Below are positions 32,758-40,508 of a stretch of DNA of 64,000 bases, piece by piece. The stretch spans positions 62,001 to 126,000 of the forward strand of contig JBKECN010000067.1 of the NCBI GenBank assembly GCA_047974565.1, written 5' to 3'. A model generated the notes under the pieces. That model was not told the DNA's origin and ran no database searches. It was given only the letters and a program-made list of their open reading frames with translations. The stretch is from JBDIAG01 sp047974565 (GTDB lineage: Bacteria > Actinomycetota > Actinomycetes > Actinomycetales > CAWJMD01). The translations under genes and the position numbers were made by a program. Each line of letters begins with the position of its first letter. Position 1 is the stretch's first letter.

Positions 32758-33731
32758 AGCCCCAACTCCTCCACGATCTGATCTATCCGGGCGTTCTCCG
32801 CTTCGAGGAAGTCCCGGTACTCCTGGCCGGTCTGCACGTTCGACACCCATTGGTTGCGCTCGAGGGCGTCCTGCCACTCGGGCGTGGCGACGGTCTCGGT
32901 GATGATCGCGGTGAGCTCGCCGCTCTGGTCGTCGGTGAGCCCGGGCGGCGCCACCACGCCCCGGAAGTTCGGCAGGTTCAGCTCGTATCCGGCTTCCAGG
33001 AAGGTGGGGGCGTCGACCCCGGGCAGGCGTTCGGGAGCCGAGATGGCCAGGATTCGCAGGTTGCCGGCGGCCACTTGGTCGGCGAACTCGTTGTAGCCGC
33101 TGATGCCGGCCGCGACGCTATGGGAGAGAAGACCATTCACCGCCTCACCACCGCCTGAGAACGGGATGTAGTTGACCTGGCGGGGGTCGGTGCCCACCGC
33201 CTGAGCCAGCAGACCGGCGGTGAGATGGTCGGTGCCGCCCAGCGAGCCGCCGCCGATCGCGACCCCGCCCGGGTCTGTCTGCAGTGCCGCGGCGAGATCC
33301 CCGACGTCGGCATATGGGGAGTCCGCGGGGACCACCAGCGCCTCGTAGTCGTCCGCCAGGTGCGCGATCGGCGTGGTCTCGTCGAGGGTGTACTCCGAAT
33401 CGTTCACGGCGATGCCGCCGATCATCACGGTTCCCATCACGAGCAGGACGTCGTCCTGACCCTGCATCTGGATCACCTGGCCCAGCCCGATGGTGCCCGA
33501 CGCACCCGGGACATTGACCACCCGAGGGTTCGTGACGATCCCGTTCGCGCGCATCGCAGCCTGCAGTTCCCGGCCGACCGTGTCCCATCCGCCGCCCGGG
33601 GCGGCCGGCACGATGATCGTCAGCCCGGTCCGGGCACCGGAGACCGAGCCGCTGCGATTGGCCTGGATGGCGGCGGCGATCACCAGCGGGACGCAGAGCA
33701 CCGCGAGGACGATCTTGAGGGTCCGATTCAC
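32754..33731 (-). CDS. tctC: Tripartite tricarboxylate transporter, substrate-binding protein TctC
   Basis: A 325-residue extracellular binding protein of the Bug/TctC type. The N-terminal helix ILAVLCVPLVIAAAIQ-like stretch (residues 7-23) serves as signal or anchor; no lipobox Cys is seen. LTIIVPAAPGGGWDTVGREL is the typical TctC opening and VNVPGASGTIGLGQV follows. It should deliver a carboxylate to TctAB. Its ATG overlaps the uspA stop (ATGA). Confidence 0.93.
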   Translation of the reverse strand: MNRTLKIVLAVLCVPLVIAAAIQANRSGSVSGARTGLTIIVPAAPGGGWDTVGRELQAAMRANGIVTNPRVVNVPGASGTIGLGQVIQMQGQDDVLLVMGTVMIGGIAVNDSEYTLDETTPIAHLADDYEALVVPADSPYADVGDLAAALQTDPGGVAIGGGSLGGTDHLTAGLLAQAVGTDPRQVNYIPFSGGGEAVNGLLSHSVAAGISGYNEFADQVAAGNLRILAISAPERLPGVDAPTFLEAGYELNLPNFRGVVAPPGLTDDQSGELTAIITETVATPEWQDALERNQWVSNVQTGQEYRDFLEAENARIDQIVEELGL

Positions 33732-34084
33732 GGGTGCGGCGCCTTGACCGTGAGGACGGGTACCGGCGAGTCGAGGATGAGTCGCTGCGCCACCGAGCCG
33801 AGGATCAACTTGCCCACCGGGCTGCGGCGCCTGGTTCCGACCACGAGCAGTTCCACCTCATGGGCGGCCGCCAGGTCGATCAGGGCATCGGCCGGATCCT
33901 GATCCGCCTCGATCGGCAGTTCTCGGGCGTCGACGGCTGCCAGCAACGCCCCGGATTCGGGGATCGGCCGCTGACCGAGGTTGCACCACAGCAGCGTGGT
34001 CTGCCGTCGAGCGGCCTCGGCGACCGCCTCACGTAGGGCAGCCTCGCCCTCGGGCGATGCGCTTGCTGCCACCAGGATCGACAT
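33728..34084 (-). CDS. UspA-family universal stress protein
   Basis: A 118-residue single Usp domain. The ATP-binding signature G-x2-G-x9-G-S/T appears in modified form as GTRRRSPVGKLILGSVAQRL, ending in SPVPVLTVK. It is the first gene of a tightly overlapping operon with tctC, tctB and tctA. UspA proteins encoded beside solute transporters often bind ATP and act on the transporter, as TeaD does with TRAP transporters. A regulatory role here is inference. Confidence 0.9.
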   Translation of the reverse strand: MSILVAASASPEGEAALREAVAEAARRQTTLLWCNLGQRPIPESGALLAAVDARELPIEADQDPADALIDLAAAHEVELLVVGTRRRSPVGKLILGSVAQRLILDSPVPVLTVKAPHP

Positions 34085-34370
34085 CTTGCCTCCTCACCAG
34101 GGTCTCGGGCCGGTTCTCGGCGATGAGACCGATACATCACACATATCCACACACGCGAACCTATGGTTTTTATGGCAATCGTGGTGTGTTCGGGCGGTAC
34201 ATTCCGCTCGGCCGGGGCCGAGCCGCCCTGGCTGCGATCAGCTCCGCGGGCCCGCGGGAATCGTCGTCCATCGCGGTCGGACAGGCGCCACCGCCGGCCG
34301 GGCGGGGCGCGGCATCACCTCAGAATTCCTCGAAACTCCATGCAGTGGAGCGAGTCAGGCTGTCATTCTG

Positions 34371-35558
34371 ATGGACATGGCGCTGAGCTCGCAGGTTCGA
34401 GCCGGCCTCGCCGTGCGAATCGCGGGGTTGGGTACCGCACTTACCCTGGCCGCGTGCACCGCCGCCGGAGGCGCCGATCAGCCGTCCGTCGCAGGCCAGA
34501 CCACCCATCCCGGGCCCACCCTCTTCCAGGTGAGCCCGCTCGCCACCCTCGATCGACCCTGGGCGATGGCCTTCCTGCCGGACGGCCGGGCGCTGGTCAC
34601 CGAGCGCGGCGGCACCCTGCTGCTGGTCGATCCGACCCAGACTCCCCAGGTCGAGCCGCGGGTGGTGTCGGGGACCCCGTCCGTGGTCGACTCCGGCCAG
34701 GGCGGGCTCGGCGACGTCATCCTCGCGCCATCCTTCGCTCGGGACGGGGCGATCTACCTCAGTTGGGTGGAGGCCGGCCCGGGCGGCACCGGTGCGGTGG
34801 TCGGGCGGGCCACCCTGGTGGACGGCGACTCACCGCAGCTGGCCGATCTGCACGCGATCTGGCATCAGGATCCGAAGACCTCCGGCAGCGGCCACTTCAG
34901 CCACCGGATGGTCATCAGCCCCGATGAGAAGTACCTGTTCGTCAGTTCGGGCGAACGACAGAAGGGCGATCCCGCGCAACACCTGGACGTCAACCTCGGC
35001 AAGGTGCTGCGGCTCAATCTCGACGGCAGCGCCGCCGAGGGGAACCCCTTCGCCCGCCGGGGTGGGGTGTCCGCACAGATCTGGACCCTGGGTCACCGCA
35101 ACGTGCTCGGCCTGGACTTCGACCCGGACGGCAACCTGTGGGCCAGCGAGATGGGTCCACGTGGCGGAGACGAACTCAACCTCATCGAGCCCGGTGACAA
35201 CTACGGCTGGCCGACCGTGTCGAACGGAAGTCGCTACGACGGCCGGGACATCCCCGATCACGCCGAGGGCGACGGCTTCACCGCCCCCAAGGTCTGGTGG
35301 ACTCCGTCGGTCTCGCCCAGCGGCTTGATGATCTATCGCGGCGACCTGTTCCCCGACTGGACCGGCGATGCCTTCCTGCCAGCCCTGTCGGGCGAGGCGC
35401 TGATCCGGGTGGACCTGGACGGGACCCAGGCGTCCAAGGCGGACGAGTGGTCGATGGGCGCGCGGATCCGAGAGGTGGACCAAGCCCCGGACGGGACGAT
35501 CTATCTGCTCGAGGACGGCTCCGGCGGTCGGCTGCTGCGCCTGACGCCCGAGCGCTGA
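34371..35558 (+). CDS. PQQ-dependent sugar dehydrogenase-type lipoprotein (sorbosone/Asd-like)
   Basis: A 395-residue six-bladed propeller protein. The signal peptide ends in the lipobox LTLAAC, so it should be lipid-anchored outside the membrane. PWAMAFLPDGRALVTERGGT, GHRNVLGLDFDPDGNLWASE and GPRGGDELNLIEPGDNYGWP are the aldose sugar dehydrogenase signatures, and SPSGLMIYRGDLFPDWTGD is the end of the family pattern. It would oxidise an aldose with PQQ. Start ATG 34371, or 34377 two codons later. It is divergent from the uspA-tct operon and convergent with the Nramp-like gene. Confidence 0.9.
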   Translation: MDMALSSQVRAGLAVRIAGLGTALTLAACTAAGGADQPSVAGQTTHPGPTLFQVSPLATLDRPWAMAFLPDGRALVTERGGTLLLVDPTQTPQVEPRVVSGTPSVVDSGQGGLGDVILAPSFARDGAIYLSWVEAGPGGTGAVVGRATLVDGDSPQLADLHAIWHQDPKTSGSGHFSHRMVISPDEKYLFVSSGERQKGDPAQHLDVNLGKVLRLNLDGSAAEGNPFARRGGVSAQIWTLGHRNVLGLDFDPDGNLWASEMGPRGGDELNLIEPGDNYGWPTVSNGSRYDGRDIPDHAEGDGFTAPKVWWTPSVSPSGLMIYRGDLFPDWTGDAFLPALSGEALIRVDLDGTQASKADEWSMGARIREVDQAPDGTIYLLEDGSGGRLLRLTPER

Positions 35559-35575
35559 GCCCTTCCCGGCTCAGC
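35554..35575. terminator. Perfect hairpin between convergent genes
   Basis: GCTGAGCC (35554-35561) and GGCTCAGC (35568-35575) pair perfectly around CTTCCC. The stem includes the stop codon of the sugar dehydrogenase gene and lies 22 bases before the end of the Nramp-like gene. Confidence 0.7.
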
Positions 35576-35597
35576 ACCCGGGCGCCGACGGCTGCGG

Positions 35598-36854
35598 TCA
35601 GCCGGCGAGCAGGCCGGTGACCAGCCGGTAACACGTGGCCAGGATCGCGATCAGTCCGATCGCGGCACCGATGTTCTGCCACAAGCGGTTTCGCAGATCC
35701 AGCATCAGCGACCCGTTGTTCGCCAGGATCACCAGCACCACCCCGAGCAGCGGCGCCACCACGACGGTGAGCGCCTGCGCCACGATGATCATCTGCACCG
35801 GTGAGGAGCCGGCGAAGAGCACCGTCACGGCGGCGCCCACGACGAGTACGGCCAGGATGCACAGCTTGACCGTCGTCGAGGAGAGCCGGTTGCCGAAGCC
35901 CAGGCCGTCCGCCAGCAGCGTGCCGCCCGCGGTGGCGTTGGCGATCATCGAGGAGAAGGCCGCACCGAAGAAGCCCAAGGCGAAGATGATCCGGCCGGCG
36001 GGACCGGCGACCGGCTCCAGCACGTCGGCGAGCTGGGCCAGGGTGGCGCCCTGGCTGCCGGAACCGGACAGCACCGCGGCGGCAGCGATGATGACCAGCA
36101 TCGTCATGACGCCCGGGGCGACGATGCCGGGGATGGTGTCGGCCAGTGTGGTCTCCCGGTACTGGCTGCGGGTCAGGCCTCGCTCCCGCGAGGCGTACCC
36201 GGTGTAGAAGGCAGCGTTGATCGAGAAGTTCGTCCCCACCAAGGCCACCAGCAGCAGGCCGGTACCCGCCGGGATGGACGGCACCAGACCTGCGGCGGCC
36301 GCGCCCCAGTCGGGCTTGGCCAGCACCGCGGTGAGCACGAAGCAGATCCCCATGCCGATGATCACGGCGAGCAGCAGCTTCTCGATCAGGCCGTAGAGCC
36401 GCCTGGCCAGCAGGGTGGCGGCCACCAAGGTGGTGGTGGCCAGCGTCCACCAGACCGTGGACCCCCCGAACACCAGGGACAGCCCCAGGCCGGCACCGAT
36501 GGCGTTGCCGACCGAGAACATCAGCGTGATGCAGAAGACCCCGATGCCGGCCGCCACCCCGGTGGCGCGCCCGAGCCGGGCCTTGATCACCTCGATCAGC
36601 GAGCCGCCCTTGGCCATGATGGCGATCCGCACGCTCATGTCGGTGAAGAAGAGCATGAGCACTGTGGACAGGGCGATCACCCAGAGCAGGGAGTAGCCGA
36701 ACCTGCTGCCGGCCTGCACGGCGGAGGTGAGGTTGCCCGGCCCGAACTGCCAGGCGCCGACGATGAAGGCCGGGCCCATGAGCTGGGCGAGGCGCATGAG
36801 CCGGCCGGATCGGCGGGCCGGGGTGTGCACGTCATTGGACACGGTGTTGCTCAC
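35598..36854 (-). CDS. Nramp-fold (SLC11-like) transporter lacking the metal ligands
   Basis: A 418-residue protein with about 11 membrane helices and a clear Nramp N-terminus (MGPAFIVGAWQFGPGNLTS, then AGSRFGYSLLWVIALSTVLM). In true Nramp metal carriers helix 1 reads DPGN; here it is GPGN (Gly38, Asn41). Helix 6, usually MPH, reads LVGTNFSINAAFYTGYA with no Met or His. Both main manganese/iron ligands are therefore absent and the substrate is probably not Mn or Fe. It lies 7 bases downstream of a DHDPS-family aldolase gene in one LacI-regulated operon, which hints at an organic acid or sugar acid, but another metal such as Mg is possible. Confidence 0.85.
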   Translation of the reverse strand: MSNTVSNDVHTPARRSGRLMRLAQLMGPAFIVGAWQFGPGNLTSAVQAGSRFGYSLLWVIALSTVLMLFFTDMSVRIAIMAKGGSLIEVIKARLGRATGVAAGIGVFCITLMFSVGNAIGAGLGLSLVFGGSTVWWTLATTTLVAATLLARRLYGLIEKLLLAVIIGMGICFVLTAVLAKPDWGAAAAGLVPSIPAGTGLLLVALVGTNFSINAAFYTGYASRERGLTRSQYRETTLADTIPGIVAPGVMTMLVIIAAAAVLSGSGSQGATLAQLADVLEPVAGPAGRIIFALGFFGAAFSSMIANATAGGTLLADGLGFGNRLSSTTVKLCILAVLVVGAAVTVLFAGSSPVQMIIVAQALTVVVAPLLGVVLVILANNGSLMLDLRNRLWQNIGAAIGLIAILATCYRLVTGLLAG

Positions 36855-36861
36855 CGACGAT

Positions 36862-37785
36862 TCACATCCCCGTCAGATCAGCGGCCTTGAGCGCCTCGAC
36901 AATCTCCGCCTCGGCGTCCGTGGACAGGTCGATCAGCGGCGGCCGGACCGTCGCGTGCGGTAGGACACCGCGAGCCTTGAGCCCGAGTTTGAGCGCCACG
37001 GTGCCCTCCATGTGCGAGCCGCGGTGGTAGACGGCCTTGGTGATCGGGAGCATCCGGTCGTGCACGGCGCGGGCGGCGGGATAGTCGCCGGCCAGGCCGG
37101 CCTGAAGCAGGTCGTTGATGATCTCCGGGGCCAGGCCGCCGTAGCCGACCAGGAAGCCGTCCACGTCGAAACAGGTGTGCAGCAGGTACTCGTCGTGGCA
37201 GGACAGGATGGTCAGATCCGGGTGTTGCTCGCGGATCACCGGGATCTCGGTGTCCCACCGCCGCATGTTGCGCACCCCGTTCTTCATCGCGAACACCCCT
37301 TCCTGCGAGGCGATCTCGAGCTGGGTCGCCAGGTTGTAGGTGGCCGTGGTGTTGTCCGGGTACTGGAACAGGATGCAGGGCAGCCCCGAGCCCTCGTAGA
37401 TGGCCCGGTACCGCTGCTGGGGGGCGCCTTCCTGGTAGCCGAAACGCAGCCAGCCGTGCGAGGGGTAGATCAGGCCCGCCCGAGCGCCGGCGGCAACCGC
37501 CCGCTTGGCCTCCTCGACGGCGGTGAGATCGCCTTCGGTGGTGATGCCGGCGATCACCGGGATCTCGTCGTTGACCGCTGCCACGGTGGTCCGGATCACC
37601 GCCTCCTGCTCGGCCGGGGTGAGGTACGTGCCTTCACCGGCGTGCCCGAGGACCACCAGCGAGGTCACGTTCTCCTTGCTGTGCAGCCACGCCGCGAGGC
37701 GGCCGAGGCTGTCGTGGTCGACGGCACCATCGGGGGTGAAGGGGGTCACGGGGGCGGGGTTGACGCCGCGCAGGTCGAGAGACAT
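36862..37785 (-). CDS. Dihydrodipicolinate synthase-family aldolase/dehydratase
   Basis: A 307-residue class I aldolase. Schiff-base Lys168 is in GVFAMKNGVRN, the conserved Tyr142 in ILFQYPD, and GHAGEGTYLTPAEQ is the G-x-x-GE substrate loop. It differs from biosynthetic DapA in these loops and sits in a catabolic setting. Cleaving or dehydrating a 2-keto sugar acid, as keto-deoxyglucarate dehydratase or N-acetylneuraminate lyase do, is the likely role. It is first in an operon with the Nramp-like gene. AGGAAGGA precedes the ATG by about 7 bases. Its promoter carries three operator palindromes. Confidence 0.9.
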   Translation of the reverse strand: MSLDLRGVNPAPVTPFTPDGAVDHDSLGRLAAWLHSKENVTSLVVLGHAGEGTYLTPAEQEAVIRTTVAAVNDEIPVIAGITTEGDLTAVEEAKRAVAAGARAGLIYPSHGWLRFGYQEGAPQQRYRAIYEGSGLPCILFQYPDNTTATYNLATQLEIASQEGVFAMKNGVRNMRRWDTEIPVIREQHPDLTILSCHDEYLLHTCFDVDGFLVGYGGLAPEIINDLLQAGLAGDYPAARAVHDRMLPITKAVYHRGSHMEGTVALKLGLKARGVLPHATVRPPLIDLSTDAEAEIVEALKAADLTGM

Positions 37786-37899
37786 CGTCGGGTCCTTCCT
37801 GGGCTGAGACTCGGTCGGCAAGAACTGCCGGATTGGAATGGGCCACCACCTCGTCAGACCTCGACCCGATTGGTCGGCCCGGGGTCTGACTCGATGATG

Positions 37900-37953
37900 A
37901 GAACGTTCCTGGGAACGTTCCTACACCATAGGATGGGATCGTTCCCAGGTCAA
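37900..37953 (-). promoter_or_regulatory. Aldolase operon promoter with three LacI-type operators
   Basis: On the minus strand the -35 TTGACC (37948-37953) and -10 TATGGT (37925-37930) are exactly 17 bases apart. One imperfect palindrome, GGGATCGTTCCC (37935-37946), fills the spacer. GGAACGTTCC (37912-37921) and AGAACGTTCC (37900-37909) follow the -10 near the transcript start. Centres are 12 and 24 bases apart. The divergent LacI-family gene at 38097 is the obvious repressor. Confidence 0.85.
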
Positions 37954-38096
37954 GACTCAATTCCGATTGCGGCCCACCTCGCCCGATCTCGCAGGCGGAT
38001 CTCGAAGGTGGAGCTCCCAGGCCGATCTCGTAGGCACATCCCGACCGGCTTTGCGCGCTCACGCTTGCCGCTACCGGGTTTTGTTACGTTCAGGGC

Positions 38097-39137
38097 GTGG
38101 TCACGATCATCGACGTCGCCCGGGCCGCCGGGGTGAGCAAGTCGACGGTCTCGCGCGTCCTGGACGAACGCCTGCCCCCGTCCAACAGCCCGACCGCCCA
38201 GCGGGTCCGTCAGGCCGCCGCCGACCTCGGCTATGTCAAGGACTCCCTCGCCGCGGGCCTGCGCCGCGCAGGTACCAGCACGATCGGAGTGGTGGTTCCG
38301 CGCCTCACCGACACCGTGATGGCGATGTTCTTCGAGGCCGTGGCCGCTGCCGCCGGCACCCGCGGGCTGTTCGCGCTGGTGGCGACCACCGATGATGACC
38401 CCGGCACCCAGGCCCGCGCGGTCGAGGCGCTGTTGCGCAGGCGGGTGGACGGGCTCGTACTCACCACCTCCCGGATCACCCAGGACCACGATCCGGGTGT
38501 AGCAGGCGTGGAAACGGCGCAGGACGGGATCGGGGCGAGCACGGTCCCGCTGGTGCTGGCGCTGCGCGAGGACGGGCACTGCCCGGCCGCGGTCGGCGAT
38601 GACGAGTTGGGAGCCATGCTGGCCACCCGGCACCTGCTGGATCTGGGGCACCGGCGGATCGGCCTGGTCGGCGGCCCGGAGTACGCCTCCAGCGCTCGAG
38701 GCCGCCGCCGCGGTTACCAGACGGCCCTGGACCGGGCCGGGGTCGGCCTCGAGACCGAACTGATCGCCGGGGACGCCTTCTCGATGCAGGCCGGCGAGGA
38801 GGCGGGTGCTCGGCTGCTTACCTCGGCCCAGCCCCCGTCCGCCATCTTCGCGGTCAACGACAACACCGCGATCGGGGTGATGGCCGCCGCGCACGCCCTG
38901 GGGTTCCAGGTGCCGCGGGACCTGTCCGTGGTCGGATACAACGACATCCCGGTGGTGAGCCGGTTACCGGTCCCGCTGACCACCGTGCGGGTGCCTTTCG
39001 ACCAGATCGCAGTCAACGCCCTGGACCTGCTCGATCAGGCCCGACGCGGCGAACCCGCCCGCACCCTGGTCAGCACCCCCACGCTCATCCCGCGGGAGAC
39101 GACCGCTCCCCCGCGCGAATCGTCCCTCACCCTCTGA
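38097..39137 (+). CDS. LacI-family transcriptional regulator
   Basis: A 346-residue regulator. The N-terminal helix-turn-helix and hinge are IDVARAAGVSKSTVSRVLDE and VRQAAADLGYVKDSLAAGLR. A periplasmic-binding-like sugar domain follows, from TIGVVVPRLTDTVMAMFFEA through DLGHRRIGLVGGPEYASSAR to VVGYNDIPVVSRLPVPLTTV. The GTG start at 38097 is used. It is divergent from the aldolase/Nramp-like operon, whose promoter holds three matching palindromes, so it almost certainly represses that operon. The inducer is unknown. Confidence 0.93.
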   Translation: MVTIIDVARAAGVSKSTVSRVLDERLPPSNSPTAQRVRQAAADLGYVKDSLAAGLRRAGTSTIGVVVPRLTDTVMAMFFEAVAAAAGTRGLFALVATTDDDPGTQARAVEALLRRRVDGLVLTTSRITQDHDPGVAGVETAQDGIGASTVPLVLALREDGHCPAAVGDDELGAMLATRHLLDLGHRRIGLVGGPEYASSARGRRRGYQTALDRAGVGLETELIAGDAFSMQAGEEAGARLLTSAQPPSAIFAVNDNTAIGVMAAAHALGFQVPRDLSVVGYNDIPVVSRLPVPLTTVRVPFDQIAVNALDLLDQARRGEPARTLVSTPTLIPRETTAPPRESSLTL

Positions 39138-39150
39138 TTGGACTCAGGCC

Positions 39151-39804
39151 ATGGCGCATGTACTCATCATCGGCGGGCACGGAAAGGTGGCCCTGCTGGC
39201 CGCGCCCAAGCTCGTGCAGGACGGACATCGGGTGTCGTCGGTGATCCGTAATCCGGACCAGGCGCCCGAGGTGGCCGCTACCGGGGCCGAGGCCGTGGTG
39301 GCCGATGTCGAACTACTCGACGTGGATCAGCTCGCCAACCTCGTGCGCGGGGTGGATGTGGTGGTCTGGTCGGCCGGGGCAGGTGGCGGCGACCCCCGGC
39401 GCACCCTGGCCGTGGACCGAGACACCGCCATCCGCTCCATGGATGCGGCTCTCCAGGCCGGGGTGCCGCGGTACGTCATGGTCTCGTTCTTCGGGTCCAG
39501 GCCGGATCACGGCGTCCCGGCGGACAATCCCTTCCACACCTACGCCGAAGCGAAGTGGCAGGCCGACGAGCACCTGCGCGGCAGCGGTCTGGGCTGGACG
39601 ATCCTGCGGCCGAGCCGGCTCACCCTCACCCCGTCCACCGGAACGATCGACCCGAAACCGACCGAGTCCGGGCCCACCTCGCGCGACCTCGTCGCGGACG
39701 TGATCCGGGCGGTGATCTCGGCAGACCCGGCGGCGATGAGGGGCTTCGAGCTCGACTTCACCGACGGCGAGGTGCCCATCGCCGACGTTCTCGCACAGCG
39801 GTAG
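39151..39804 (+). CDS. NAD(P)-binding atypical SDR (NAD(P)H-binding family)
   Basis: A 217-residue protein with the N-terminal Rossmann motif VLIIGGHGKVALLAAPKLV. VVWSAGAGGGDPRRTLAVDR, YVMVSFFGSRPDH and YAEAKWQADEHLRGSGLGWT give the YxxxK-like Tyr/Lys pair and the TILRP motif of the SDR a5/NmrA-like group (YwnB type). The function of these proteins is mostly unknown; some act as quinone or flavin reductases. It starts 13 bases after the LacI gene on the same strand and may share its transcript. Confidence 0.88.
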   Translation: MAHVLIIGGHGKVALLAAPKLVQDGHRVSSVIRNPDQAPEVAATGAEAVVADVELLDVDQLANLVRGVDVVVWSAGAGGGDPRRTLAVDRDTAIRSMDAALQAGVPRYVMVSFFGSRPDHGVPADNPFHTYAEAKWQADEHLRGSGLGWTILRPSRLTLTPSTGTIDPKPTESGPTSRDLVADVIRAVISADPAAMRGFELDFTDGEVPIADVLAQR

Positions 39805-39908
39805 CGCCCGGTCGCACACCTGGCAGCGCCGCAGAGCGCAGCCGCCGCCGAGCCCACGGCCGCAGCGCCCGGTCGCGCCCCGCGTCACCGGCCTGGCACC
39901 CTGGGGTC

Positions 39909-40493
39909 GTGCCGTACCCCGACATTCGCTTCTGCCGACTCTGTGGCAACCCCACCCGGCAGGACATCCCGCCGATGGAGGACCGCCGGCGCGCGGTCTG
40001 CACCGTCTGCGGCTACGTCGACTACGTCAATCCGATCAACGTCGTGGGCACCGTCCCGGTCTGGCAGGACGAGGACCGGGTGCGGATCCTGCTGTGCCGG
40101 CGCAACATCGAACCCCGGTACGGGTACTGGACGCTGCCTGCCGGCTTCCTGGAGTACGGCGAGACCGCCAGCGACGGTGCGGCCCGGGAGACGCTGGAGG
40201 AGGCCGGCGCCCGGGTGGAACTGCTGGGCTTGTTCACCGTCCTGGACGTGCTGCACGCGGGCCAGATCCACCTCTTCTACCGGGCTCGGCTGCTCGACCT
40301 GGACCTGGCCCCGGGGCCGGAGACGATCGAGAACGCGCTGGTCGACCTGGACGACATCCCCTGGGACGACATCGCCTTCCGGACGGTGGCCCGCACGCTC
40401 GAACTATGGGTCCAGGACCACCGGCGAGGCTCCTTCGCGGTGCACACCGGGTCGATTCCCCGCCCGCCGATCGATCCCCCGCTCCCCGGGTGA
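39909..40493 (+). CDS. NUDIX hydrolase with N-terminal zinc ribbon
   Basis: A 194-residue protein. A zinc ribbon (FCRLCGNPTRQD...AVCTVCGYVDYVNP) comes before a NUDIX domain whose box reads GFLEYGETASDGAARETLEE then AGA, matching G-x5-E-x7-REUxEE-x-GU. This layout fits NADH-pyrophosphatase-like or ADP-ribose hydrolases. It cleaves a nucleoside diphosphate linked to another group; the substrate is unknown. The GTG at 39909 is used because the zinc ribbon follows at once. Confidence 0.9.
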   Translation: MPYPDIRFCRLCGNPTRQDIPPMEDRRRAVCTVCGYVDYVNPINVVGTVPVWQDEDRVRILLCRRNIEPRYGYWTLPAGFLEYGETASDGAARETLEEAGARVELLGLFTVLDVLHAGQIHLFYRARLLDLDLAPGPETIENALVDLDDIPWDDIAFRTVARTLELWVQDHRRGSFAVHTGSIPRPPIDPPLPG

Positions 40494-40508
40494 CCTGACG
40501 GGCCGGCC

